A DNA stretch of 64,000 nucleotides from Sialis fuliginosa. Taxonomy: Eukaryota > Arthropoda > Insecta > Megaloptera > Sialidae. Shown here one piece after another: positions 48,648 to 59,269 of the stretch. The stretch covers positions 21,142,001 to 21,206,000 of the forward strand of contig OY540810.1 in NCBI GenBank assembly GCA_961205875.1. Direction: 5' to 3'. A program made the position numbers and the translations under genes. How positions within the stretch are numbered: position 1 is the stretch's first letter; the number at the start of each line of letters is the position of its first letter. A model generated the notes under the pieces. The model was given only the letters and a program-made list of their open reading frames with translations, was not told where the DNA came from and did no database searches.

Positions 48648-48666
48648 ATTATATATATATATATAA
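48648..48666. repeat. (AT)n microsatellite
   Basis: Nine AT units. Confidence 0.85.
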
Positions 48667-48939
48667 TGAATATAATATGGGAGTAGACTTTTTATTTAAT
48701 ACTATTAAGTTTTTACAAAATATTTAATTGCAATTATGGAAAATATATTAAAAAGATAATGATGCTGTAACAATAAAAAATGAATATAACATGAACTGCA
48801 AGTGAATGTACTTATAGCTTTAAAGCCCATAAACCCAAATATACAAATACACATGCACTATAATATATGTATATAACCCCGACGAGATAATATACATATG
48901 TTCATACATAATGTAGACTTTAATGTCTGACATTCATCG

Positions 48940-49244
48940 AGTTAAAACCTCAAGCGTCGACGGCTTTAGTGTCCGAATGACAAACACACTTTGTCATATC
49001 TGCTGTGAGTATAACTTTATTCTCTTATCAATAACTGTGATACGTAGCGCACAACGCAACCCTTCACTGACAGTCCGGCTGTTGTGTTGTGACAGCACGC
49101 AGAGCTAAAAGGGCGCTATCTCTCGGTTTATCTTCACGAGTAGTTCTTGCAGATGACAATTGTCTACCCCGACCCAGCGGGCGGCCGTTAGACTCCCGGG
49201 TTGCGTCTTGTATAACAATTCAAGGCGATCGCTATTTTAAGAAA
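48940..49244 (+). promoter_or_regulatory. CpG-rich 5' flank / 5' UTR candidate
   Basis: A sharp G+C and CpG rise over about 300 bp (CCTCAAGCGTCGACGGC, GTAGCGCACAACGCAACCC, CAGCGGGCGGCCGTTAG, CCCGGGTTGCG). It holds a GGGCGCTATCTCTCGG block at 49111-49126 and no obvious TATA box. It leads directly into the ATG/donor pair at 49245. This is the pattern of a promoter plus 5' untranslated region. The start of transcription cannot be placed. Confidence 0.4.
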
Positions 49245-49250
49245 ATGTCG
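49245..49250 (+). CDS. Candidate first coding exon (Met-Ser) with donor
   Basis: AAGAAAATGTCG is immediately followed by GTGAGT (49251-49256), a near-consensus splice donor. The ATG context (AAA before it) is favourable for insects. The frame upstream is open to about 49089 but offers no earlier ATG, so Met-Ser would be the whole coding part of the exon, joining the next exon in phase 0. A following exon was sought. The AG-bounded block at 49959-50156 is in phase 0 but hits a stop after 33 codons. The gene's identity is therefore unknown, and the remaining exons may lie beyond the window. Confidence 0.4.
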
Positions 49251-49269
49251 GTGAGTCACATTACACATT

Positions 49270-49950
49270 AATATACTTATACGAGTATTACTACATTTTT
49301 TAATTTATTTATATAAAAGTCTAATTTTTGCGAAATTAAAATATACAATAGTCAAAATTAGCGGAATAGGAAAAGTGATAGTATAATAGTATAGGCAAGT
49401 GAGCAACTTTTCTCATTATTACTTTCAAAGATGTATTTTTACGTTTTTTTTTATTTGTTGAATGAAGATTTTAATGATAAAAATGGGGCGGGGGAGTATG
49501 CCCTGAATAAAACTCGTCACAGAACAGAACTAAAATACATAATAAAAAATATTTAAACACATTTGGATGATGTTCCCAAGTATTTTTTATAGAAAATATT
49601 TTTTGGTAAGTTTTAATAGATCAATATTATTTCTTCAATGAAAATGTGTCTCTAAACAGTTTGTAATAGTCAATGTCTTTCACTGACTTTCTTATACGCT
49701 GTGTTTAGTGTACAGTGTAATACGTGTTTCTTATTATAAAAAAATCTTTCTGGCTAAATGATGGAAGATAGAAAAAAATGAACGAGATATAAATTATAAT
49801 TATAAATAATAATATTCTCTACAATTTTTATCAAGAAATTCACGTCAAAGTAGATATTTACATCAAAATCTGAAATTAAAAAAAATCGTCTTTACTATAC
49901 TTACTTACACTACATGTATTTCATACATATGGTCGTATAAGAAAGTGCAT
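49270..49950. other. AT-rich stretch after the candidate donor
   Basis: If the first-exon call is right, this is intron. No other feature seen. Confidence 0.4.
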
Positions 49951-49958
49951 GTTTTCAG

Positions 49959-50156
49959 GATGCATGCATACATACGACTGTAACAGATACCCCGACCCTG
50001 TGCCAGACAGTCCTACCACGAGCTCGAGTGATTTATGCAATTCGCGACACCACGATGTAGCGATACTGTTGTTGTAAGGCCCAGCGAGTGCTACCACCAC
50101 CTACCACGATGGTATTTTTTATGACAACTTGGCCGATCATGTAATACATGCCCACG
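49959..50156. other. CpG-rich block bounded by AG and GTAAGA
   Basis: TGTTTTCAG precedes 49959, and CACGGTAAGA follows with GT at 50157, so the block has exon-like borders and is 198 bp long (66 codons). No plus frame is open throughout. Phase 0 stops at a TAG after ...RDTTM, and another frame stops after 38 codons. The minus strand has a 38-codon open stretch (VGMYYMIGQVV...). CCACGATG occurs twice. It may be a non-coding exon, a conserved regulatory block or a false positive. Confidence 0.3.
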
Positions 50157-50164
50157 GTAAGACA

Positions 50165-51610
50165 TCACTGAAATAACTAACAATAGCCGTGTAGTCGCAA
50201 AACATATCAGGGGATTTGTATACATGACTGAAAAAAGAAAAAGGAATGCATTTTGTGGTCGTGTGTGCCTGTACGCAATAATTATTTTTGTCGGTGTTCT
50301 GAAATATTTTCTTTGTGGGATTTCAGAATCGTTGTAAATAAATAATTATTTCTTATGATAATTTCATTGAAAATTAACAAGTGTGTTAATATATCCAGTA
50401 AACATATCGACAAACTTTCAGAAATTGTCAAGAACATTAAAACAATCGATTTTTGTTAATAATCCGATGTTGGGAAACGAGCCGTTTTAGCAGTAGAGCA
50501 AAAGAAAGGATCCCGCACAAATTCAATGAATTTTAACTTTTATAAGTTTTTATAACTAATCATATAAAATAGTATAAAGAAAATATTAAAAATGTCTTTG
50601 TATTTATTGATCAATTCGAAGCACTTTTTATTCATTACAAAATCTAAAAGTTGACTCTTCAGGAGAAAAAAATTAAAAATAAATATAAACATAAAATTAT
50701 GTTTTAAACACAAAATATTTCGATGCCCCATGGAATAGAAATTATCGATTTGCGTAGATTGCGCCTTTCATAACTTTTGATCAACATCTTTGAACAATCA
50801 TTTCCATACAAAAATTTCAACCAAAAAGCAAAATTCATTGCATTCGCACCTTTTCAACTTTCTTTTGCTCAACTGCTAAAACGGCTAATTTGCGGACATG
50901 AGTTTATTCTTAAAAAAAAAAGAAAAAACAAAAAGCGATTGTTTTAATGCCCTCGATGATTTCTCAAATTTTTTCGGTATGTATACAGGATATCCTGTAT
51001 ATTGATATATTAATACCCCTCCTTTCAAATCGCCAATTTTATAAAATTAGAAAATGTTGACAAATCTAGTGGAATCAATCACAAATGGAAAATATAATTA
51101 TATTTTGAATGCCATTCAATCAACGTTGATTATACGAAATTTTTTTTTTTTTTTAAATTGACATTCTGATCCTTTTCAAAAAGTATTTATTTTCCGGCAA
51201 CCTTTTTAATGTTCCCTTGGTTTTAAAAACAAAATAAACAGCGCGCAATAAAGCAATCAAATTGTAAATCATGAATGAGTAAATAGCCTATCCGAATAAT
51301 TATTTCCATTCGTGTCTTTAAAGTTGTATCACACGGTCTACTTTTAATACATAAAATTGCATTCAATTTACTTTTATATTTTGAAATGAATACGAACAAA
51401 AGATTTCATTTAAAATTAGTTTAAAATTACCTTATAATTTTGAAAAAGAAGTTGAATAACTCTCACTAGGGAAATTATTTACTGTCGATCGATCACATTT
51501 GTGATATACAATACTTCAATATAGTAAAATAAAATAACATAAAATATAAATATTCACTTGTATTTATATATAAACTTTTAATTATTTTACTTATTTAAAC
51601 AGCTACACCT
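50165..51610. other. AT-rich non-coding stretch
   Basis: No gene recognised. A palindromic TACAGGATATCCTGTA is at 50988-51003. Confidence 0.5.
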
Positions 51611-51615
51611 TTTGG

Positions 51616-51669
51616 ACTTGACACTTCACTTCTGAAGAATACCACGAGATGTTGGTCGAAACGTCAAGT
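51616..51669 (+). repeat. Ribozyme-like hairpin motif, copy 3
   Basis: ACTTGAC (51616-51622) pairs with GTCAAGT (51663-51669). Inside are CTGAAGA (51632-51638), an ACCA/TGGT stem and GAAAC (51658-51662). It has the same plan as 4296-4371 with intact GAAA. Unpaired bases between CTGAAGA and the stem depart from the hammerhead consensus. Confidence 0.45.
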
Positions 51670-51919
51670 GATATTAAAGTGCAACTCGTAATAAAACCCA
51701 ATAATAAAAAGTTTATACAATTAAACAACCGCGAAAGTCTAAGTTCAAAAAGTAAATATTCACATTATTTATATTTAACACTAAGCGATGCTGTAGTTTC
51801 CTTTAAGATGAAGTATTGTTTTACTTTAATAAACAACATTTTGTTAATTATTTACTGTGATTACATCTGGAAAAGCATTCATTACCTTGTTTATAATTTA
51901 TACTGGAGATCTTAGATAG

Positions 51920-53437
51920 AATATAATAACGATTAATCTTAAAATCTGCTGTCTCCGCATTCTGACCTCCCTTCAGTTTCTTTTTTTACTGAAGATTTTT
52001 TAGTGAAAGCGGTCGAAAAATCAAATAAGTTAGATAAAAGCCGGACCAGGCTGATAAATAGTTCTGGTTCGCGCAAAGATTTGAATTATCCATGATTATA
52101 TACAAATTGTAAAATATCACAAAAACTGTTTTTTTAACAAAGCTATTTAGTATTTCTTACCAAACAATTTTATTAAAAACAAATGTTATTTGGTTCTATT
52201 GGGTTGGCTCAATCTAAAATTTATTCCAATCTACTGAAATTTTAAACATAATTTATATTGTCTTCATTTTTCCCTCTAAACATTTTTTTAAGGAAATAAT
52301 CGATTTTCTTTAATTTTTGAATTTTTCGAATTATTTTTTTAGAGAATATTATTATCTATAATTTTTGTTTTAATCATATTAAAAAATTTGTGTAAAAAAA
52401 TAATGATTTTGGTTCATAACAGAAAAAAATATTTATAATAAAAGTTGTAGAGAACGTTATTTTCTATAATTTATGTCCTATTCTTTTTTTTGTAACTTTC
52501 ATGAATTGACCAAAAAATAATAGTTTTTATTTAAAAATAATTATAATAATATGAAATCTAGTTATCTCTGAAAATAAAAGTATTTATTCTTACAACTGTC
52601 AATTAAATAGATGTATCTAAATAATAATACCTATATAAAACATGTTGAACTGTTGAAATTCAAACAAATAAGAAGTCATTGACAAAACAACATTTTTTTA
52701 AACTGAAAAATTATTATAACGATTTATTATAAAAACACTTGAAATGAATTTACAGAATAGAATTAAAATTTATCAAAAACAAGAAAGTGTTAACTTATAT
52801 AATTTTTTCTGTATCATGATGTATAAAAAAGTCTTGTGCCAGCCAAGGCAGTTTATTTTTTCTGTATTCCTACTGAAAAACAGTTCGTGTGAATGGCATC
52901 TTATTATTTCGATTCGTATTTTACAATTCAAACGAACTGTGAGCCCCAATGACCGTGTGTATTTTTATGTTTTTATAGTCCACGTTGACTTAATTGCAGG
53001 TAGATATAGACTACGGGCGCACTGCGACAGTTGTAAAAGCATCATGTATTGTAAATTTTGTTTTTTGTTAAATAAACATGTTTTGTTCGAAAGGTTTATT
53101 AGAGCAATAATATTTATGCACAAGCTTTGTTGCTCTTTATATCCCGCATTGTGATTGTTAATATAATAAAATAAAACTTTAGAAAAATAATAAAAACATT
53201 TTATTGCATATATTTTACGACTTTTGCATGCCTCAGTCAATTTAAATTTTAAACATTTTTTTTGTCGTATCATGGTGCATTGAAATTGGCATCAATAAAG
53301 TTTTTATCGGATTGCCATTATTTCTAATTTATACAATAGTATTTAATTGGAAAAAAAATTTATAAAATAAAATTTTTATTATTTTTACATCAATACCATT
53401 TATTTTCATATGAAATAAGCAACATTTAAGTTGGTAT
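51920..53437. other. AT-rich stretch with the longest ORF
   Basis: A 136-codon frame at 52744-53154 (+) is the longest in the window. It is overlapped by a 102-codon antisense frame, has no domain that I recognise and is rich in F, I, Y and K as random AT-rich DNA would be. About one such frame is expected by chance in a window of this size. The copy of the 19066 repeat at 52412-52480 (+) also lies here. Confidence 0.35.
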
Positions 53438-53786
53438 GTACAGTCACCTGCATTAATGGTCTTGCAGTTTGTATATTCATTTTCGTTTATCACAAACTTA
53501 GTAGGCTCCTCCCATTTGATTATTATAATATTTAAATCATTTCGCCATGTATCAAACAAAGACAGATATTTTGAAATGCATTTCATATATATTTGTGCAA
53601 TTAAATTATTATGTAATCTATTGAAAATTGTATACGTAAATTTTGTGGCAATAAATATTTGATATTCTGAATTTTAGTATTTAAATATATTAAACTTGAT
53701 AGAAAAAGATAACCTATGATGTTTGTCTTTAAATTTGGAATCTGTTGTAAGCGATACTAGCCTTTAGGGTGCCAGACGAGTTCTGC
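53438..53786 (+). repeat. Family K repeat, third copy
   Basis: Begins GTACAGTCACCTGCATTAAT and follows 38147-38609 through GGCTCCTCCCATTTGATTAT, CAATAAATATTTGATATTC, AAGATAACCTATGATGTTTG and TCTGTTGTAAGCGAT. It lacks about 90 bp present in both other copies. On the minus strand an 85-codon frame (KYLSLFDTWRNDLNIIIIKW...) crosses it, and related peptides appear in the other two copies. The family was probably once coding on that strand. Confidence 0.7.
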
Positions 53787-53799
53787 AGGCGACTCTACA

Positions 53800-56085
53800 T
53801 ACCTAGACCTACTCTGTGCTGATTTTCCAATTATATAATATGTATTTCTCTATTTTCGAAAAGTTAAAAAAATTGAAAATATTCGTAAGTACTTAATAAA
53901 TTTGTAGCATTTAAAAATTGTATTTCATATTTTCAATGAATTCCAAATATTATTGAATGTTTTTATCAATTGTAAGGCACATTTTCATTTTTTTAAGTTT
54001 TGATACAGATTATTTACAAATTTTCTACAAGTAGGAATATTTTCTACGCTTATATTCTTTAAGAGTATTTAAATACTATGAAAACTAGATTACCACCTGA
54101 ATTTTTGAAAATATTTTCATGTTTCATTTAATAGGGTAGGTTAGTCACTTTTGGGATTAATTTAGATAAATTTATAACTGGAAAACTGTAAGATTCAGCT
54201 CCAAACTTTGTGAAGTGAACTTGTAGGTAACATTATGACGCACCAAAATATTGATAAAAAATACCACATATTATAGGTACTTTTGGAGAAAAATGTCATT
54301 TTCATAAAATTAAAAAAAAATTGACTTTGATGAGCAATAACAGTGAACTGGAAACACGGCTAGCAATAACGCTATTACTGAAAAATATGTTAGTTAATTA
54401 CCTATGAAACTGACTAATTCTGGTTGCTCTAGTTACGCTACTTTGGAAGTTATGAGATAATGTTTGTTTGTAAGTATCTACTACGTCTAAAGGAAGTATT
54501 TAAACTCCCAGAATTCATCACCAGTATCTATGTACATCAGCCCACGGAATACAATACCTATTTCAACAATATATACGAATGTATGGTATATATTATTGTA
54601 CATATTATTATATATACATACCTAAAAAACTTTTAGCTATAATTAGCAGCCTGTATTTTTGAAAAACATTCAGCAAATTGTAAGTGAATATTTTTCCTAC
54701 GTATAATGTTAAATTATTGTTAAGTATTGATTTAATAAGGTATCATCACATAATATATATTTCTCTATATATGTACATATAGTATTATATTCTCTATAAG
54801 TACATAACTATAAATACATTTTTCATGTAAATTAATAGAAACTCAATTTAAAATCTATATTGTAACTAATAATTTATTTTACCAATTAAGTAAAATGTAT
54901 AATTCAAATTAATAAATAACTGTACCAGTCATGCACATATGTAATACATATAATAAATTTATATATATGGGGCAAACAATGCGTGTGGTTGCAATGGACT
55001 AAATAAGGGGTACCGTAAATTTACGACATTTAAACATAAAATACATGCATTATATATGCATGTACTGTACAATGTTACAATACCGATATAGACTGTGATA
55101 GCAGTGACAAAACATATAAAATTGAGATAGTGCTGTACATAACATTGCGTGATTCGAATGAAAATTAGAATTTATCAACAAAGCAAAAAACTGTTTGATG
55201 TGACATGATATTATATTGTATTATTGAAACGACAAAGGTAAATTGTAAAAAATATATTTATATGATAGATATTTAACTAAATGTTATGTTATTTTCTGCC
55301 ATAAAGATTTTTTTTAATTGATCAGATTTTTATAAATATTTAGAAAAAAAATGATTATCGATTTCTCTTTGTTATGATTCTACTCAGAGTATTTTTTTAA
55401 ATACCGTAATATGCAAAGTATCGAGGGCACAATTTCAGAAAAAAGAGATAAAAATATTTACCTTTTTTAAGAGATTTAATTATCCCTACGTTCTTATTTT
55501 TTGGCATGTTAATAATACTAAAATTCTATAGTATTTATTGAAGTGTCCGACCGAAGATTCTGTTTCGGTTTTATACAAAAGCTGCAATAATTTTAAGATT
55601 GATTATTTAAAACTGGTTTCAAAATGTGAGTGTTGCACAGTTTTTTTATGCTATTAATATTGAATTTTTTTACAGATTTCGACTATCGTATATCTACACT
55701 ATTTTTCCTAACCAAAAATTAACAAAAACCAAAATAAATCAGTCTTAAATTAACTATAAAAAATATTCAGTTTTGGTAAAAACTGAGGTGAAAACTGTAA
55801 TTCGATTACAGTTACGACTTAAAAATTCGGGCACTTATTTTTTGATAAACAATACAATGAATAAAATTATTTAATTGATACTATAATTGAAACATTTGAT
55901 GCAACACGAACGTTAGCCTAAAAATCATATTTTAATATACATAATATCTTTACATACATTTGAACGTATAAATATATTATATTCATACGAGTACATTCAA
56001 ATGTAATTAAGTTGATTATTTTTTAAAATTAAATTACTCTTATATTACCTTGTCGTAAGTATATTAAATGATAATGATAACCATG
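53800..56085. other. AT-rich non-coding stretch
   Basis: No gene. At 54525-54580 the phrases ATGTACATCAGCCC and ACGGAATACAATA repeat those beside the 41076 palindrome edge. Confidence 0.45.
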
Positions 56086-56090
56086 TTATT

Positions 56091-56363
56091 CCAGAAAATA
56101 AACAGAGGAAAAATTCAAATCTGAAGTGATTAAATCACTTTTTGAGATAAAATCATATTTTGTCTCTGGTTTTTAATCTGTGGAGACCTGTAAAGATCTA
56201 CAACGATCTACAAAGATCGAGATCTACAACGATCTTTGTAGATCGTTATAGATCTTTGCAGATCTCCACAGATCAAAAACCAGTGACAAAATATGATTTT
56301 GTCTCAAAATGTAGATCTAACAAAATCTGATTTGATCATTTCAGATCTAAAAAAATTTCCCGA
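56091..56363. mobile_element. GATCTAC fold-back element, copy 2
   Basis: It keeps both arms, including the AAAATCATATTTTGTCTC / CAAAATATGATTTTGTCTC pair partly lost from copy 1, and a centre of GATCTACAACGATCTAC-type units. The right end is AGATCTAAAAAAATTTCCCG. The open frame starting inside (56293-56592) is a by-product of the repeat. Confidence 0.8.
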
Positions 56364-56599
56364 GTGTACCCACCCGGAAAAATTTTCTGCAAGATATAAT
56401 AATCGACTTTTTGGCTACAAAAACGAATTTTCCGGACCACTGTGCCAATGCTTTAATTCTCAATCTATCGATCCTATTTCAATATTATTGAAACAAAAAC
56501 ATATTCAAGAAATAATTGCAATAATTAGAGAACACACCCAAACCCAACAAGTGCGATCAGAAACACATTATTTATTTCCTAAAATAAACTAAACGTGAC

Positions 56600-57134
56600 A
56601 ATTTATATGGTTAACAAACATTGTGACTGTAATAGCGCGGACATAGCATTTCATCATCATCTAAAGCAAACAATAACACGTCAGAAAATCCAACAGCAAT
56701 GAAGTATAGATTCCGACTCGCACGAACACAATTCTTTAATACTAGTTGTCATCCACACAACGTACGGATCCCAATGATTCCTTTATTTCGTATACTTCTC
56801 CCACAGGATCTCGTATATTAAAGGGGAGTGAAAAGTATCAAGGAAACTTTCTTCTCCAAGGAACTAAGTTTATTAAACCGCTACAAAGAAATACGTAACA
56901 ACCTTTACGATGCCTCACAATACAGAGTTGTATTTGTTTATTTTTTTATTATGTTGAGAACCCAGTAATTTTAATTCACTAAATTTTTTAATTTTCTTTT
57001 ATTACATTATATAAAATATCTTTTTTGAAAATATTAAATTCATAGTTTAATTTTTAATTGTGTATTTATGATATTAAGAAATAAAATCACAGTAGTACAT
57101 ATCTACAGAAAATGTGAATAGATTTAGTAAATAG
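56600..57134. other. AT-rich non-coding stretch
   Basis: Nothing recognised. Confidence 0.5.
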
Positions 57135-57142
57135 GTTATTTG

Positions 57143-57341
57143 CATAGACATAGAGCATGGGTCGCGCATCTGACCCCAAAATACAGTCGTGTTAAGATAG
57201 AAAATGGTTTGGAGTGTCTATTTCATTTTTATTAGAAAAATAAATAGATATATCCCAAACCTACTGCATCTCTCTCACTGTTTTGGAGAAATGTTACACC
57301 ATTGTTAATACAATATGCGCGGTCTATGCTCTATGTCTATG
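57143..57341. mobile_element. MITE with perfect 8-bp duplication
   Basis: The ends CATAGACATAGAGCAT and their reverse complement are perfect over 16 bp and continue to CGCGCAT with four mismatches. Exact duplicates of GTTATTTG flank it at 57135-57142 and 57342-57349. Length 199 bp with no coding frame. An 8-bp duplication fits the hAT or P superfamilies, and the CA...TG termini favour P. The intact duplication suggests a fairly recent insertion. Confidence 0.9.
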
Positions 57342-57639
57342 GTTATTTGATTTTTCTAGTTCTCAAAGAAATGTATATATTAGTTACAAAAAAAAAATAG
57401 AATAAAATTTTATACTGTTCCAATAGCAATGCCATATATTTATCAAAATCTTAGACACTTAACTCAGCTTTATAGTGTCTTTAAGATTCTGATGTAAGTC
57501 TAAACTTTATGTTCAGAGGATTTGAATTTAATAAGTCATTTGCATAGTTTTTGCCAGTTGTTTTTTTATAATATCTTGGCATTTAAAAAATCAATAGAAA
57601 AATTCAAGAACCCCTATAGGAAGTTACAAAGCGACCACG

Positions 57640-57885
57640 ATTGGCCTAGGCTTGCGCCAATGCTAGCTAACACTGGACCAAGATACAAATGATAACTTCG
57701 TTCAAGATTCGGCCAAGTCTTGTCGACCAAGGTTTGTCATACCAAGGCTGGCCCAAAGTTGACCCAATATTGGGTAAAGAATAGGTGACCCGAAGTTCAG
57801 TATATTAAGGTTTGCTAGACTGGGACCAATATCGAAACCCAATATTGGGCCAAGCTTGGACCAATCGTCAAGGCTGACATTTCCT
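57640..57885. repeat. Degenerate TTGGNCCAA minisatellite-like tract
   Basis: Many variants of TTGG(G/C)CCAA, CCAAG and GACCAA at 10-25-bp spacing, e.g. CCCAATATTGGG twice (about 57759-57770 and 57840-57851), in a patch richer in G+C than its flanks. It ends at TTTCCTACATGGGAA. Confidence 0.55.
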
Positions 57886-57899
57886 ACATGGGAAATAGC

Positions 57900-58185
57900 A
57901 GTTTAATTTAATAACAGTAATCAATTTAAAGTACTCCACGAATCATTCCATACAATGCTTAACATAAAACGAGACGAGGGTTAGATAAATCTTAACAACA
58001 TTTAAATTTTTTTTTTTATATTGTCTTACAATTACTCTTGAAAATATCTTAAAACGAAGTCTCTCATTTGTAAAATAGAATAGATATCATAAAACAACAC
58101 TAAATCTTAATTAAATTCACGTATTTAAGAAAATAATATAAAAATAATTTATTTTTTAAACTTTCAAAATAAAAAGAGTTATAGA
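57900..58185. other. AT-rich non-coding stretch
   Basis: Nothing recognised. Confidence 0.5.
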
Positions 58186-58189
58186 AAGC

Positions 58190-58430
58190 GATGCAGTCCA
58201 CTCCTGGTATCGGGGTTTGTCCCCCGAGTATTCTGCAAGAGAAGCAGATAGTTTCCTGCAACAACTCGGATACAGTGTTAATTCGAGGTGGAATTCGGAG
58301 CACGTAGGACTGTGTCAACAGAGCCTACACCGGCCGTGCCCTTCGCAACCCTGCACCATACGCAGATATGATCAATACCCGCGCCAGACAAACTCCGTGA
58401 ATCAAACACGTTATTGTTTCCCTGAACATA
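58190..58430. other. CpG-rich block, possible exon
   Basis: A G+C-rich block (CCACTCCTGGTATCGGGG, CACCGGCCGTGCCCTTCGC) with 73-codon (+) and 72-codon (-) open frames and no domain I know. On the minus strand TTCTCTTGCAG (about 58244-58234) is acceptor-like. It could be an exon of an unseen gene or a remnant insertion. Confidence 0.3.
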
Positions 58431-58591
58431 CTATATAATATGTTCATAACTAATAGTTTGTATACATATGTATGTTTGCATGGATTTGATTCTGACTAAA
58501 TCTTTTAACGAATCCACTTTTTTTCTATGCAAAATAGATTTTGATCCAGAAGCTTATTTATATCTCTCGGGAACCATGGTACTTAACTTAT

Positions 58592-58601
58592 GGGGGGGGG
58601 G
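58592..58601. repeat. Poly-G run
   Basis: Ten consecutive G residues after ACTTAACTTAT. Confidence 0.85.
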
Positions 58602-58989
58602 CTTCTTTTCACTTTATTAATTTGTGCTAAATAAAAAAGGGAACAAATTAAACGCCCACTATTTTAAATGAAATGAGAAATAGTGAAGAACATTAAATAA
58701 ATTATTATAGCATTTGTAAACAATGTTGAACAGTATTTTTTGTGTTAATAGTTAATATAAACTAGCGTTAAGAAAATACTTTTTGTTCATTAAAGAAATA
58801 AAATGACACATAGAAAAAAAATTGCTACTTAAAATGGCTAATGAGTATTAGGTTAGTGAGATTTGTACTAAATGAACAAAATCATGTATTTATATAATAC
58901 TTTATAAATCGTACAGAGTTGATGTTATAATAATATACATGTTAACTGTCCTTGGTTAGGACAATATATATTCAACAACATATTCGTTA

Positions 58990-59016
58990 GATTTCGTTAG
59001 GTTAGGTTAGGTTAGG
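58990..59016 (+). repeat. Short (TTAGG)n run
   Basis: Four to five consecutive TTAGG units. TTAGG is the ancestral arthropod telomere repeat. The run is too short and internal to be a telomere. Confidence 0.85.
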
Positions 59017-59088
59017 TCTATTCTAACGCATCAACACGTGATATTTGATAGTTGTGATGTCGGTAACGGCATATTCTTCAGGTTAACC

Positions 59089-59265
59089 TTATTTTATTTG
59101 GGGGGGAGGGGACGGTTAATGGAACATCTCCCCCTAAAATTCAAAGTTATAAAATTAAAGCAAATTCAATAAAACAATTATTTTATTTTATTTGCAGGAG
59201 GGGGAGTAATGGAACATCCCCCCTCCAAAAAAATAAAAGTTATAAAATTAAAACAAATTAAATTA
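59089..59265. repeat. G-rich tandem duplication, two units
   Basis: Two units of about 95 bp. Each has TTATTTTATTT, a G-rich block (GGGGGGGAGGGGAC or GGAGGGGGAG), TAATGGAACATC, a C-rich block, and AAAGTTATAAAATTAAA(G/A)CAAATT. The G-rich and C-rich blocks within a unit are partly complementary. Confidence 0.75.
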
Positions 59266-59269
59266 TACA

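Noticed and set aside
49089-49271. Arg-rich ORF that could encode a targeting peptide leading into the candidate first exon
   Set aside because: It begins with GTG, not ATG. The only ATG in frame before the donor is at 49245.
52744-53154. 136-codon ORF, the longest in the window
   Set aside because: No domain, an AT-driven amino-acid mix and an overlapping antisense frame. About one frame this long is expected by chance in DNA of this composition and size.
56293-56592. 99-codon ORF
   Set aside because: Its first part lies in the GATCTAC fold-back element, and the rest has no recognisable domain.
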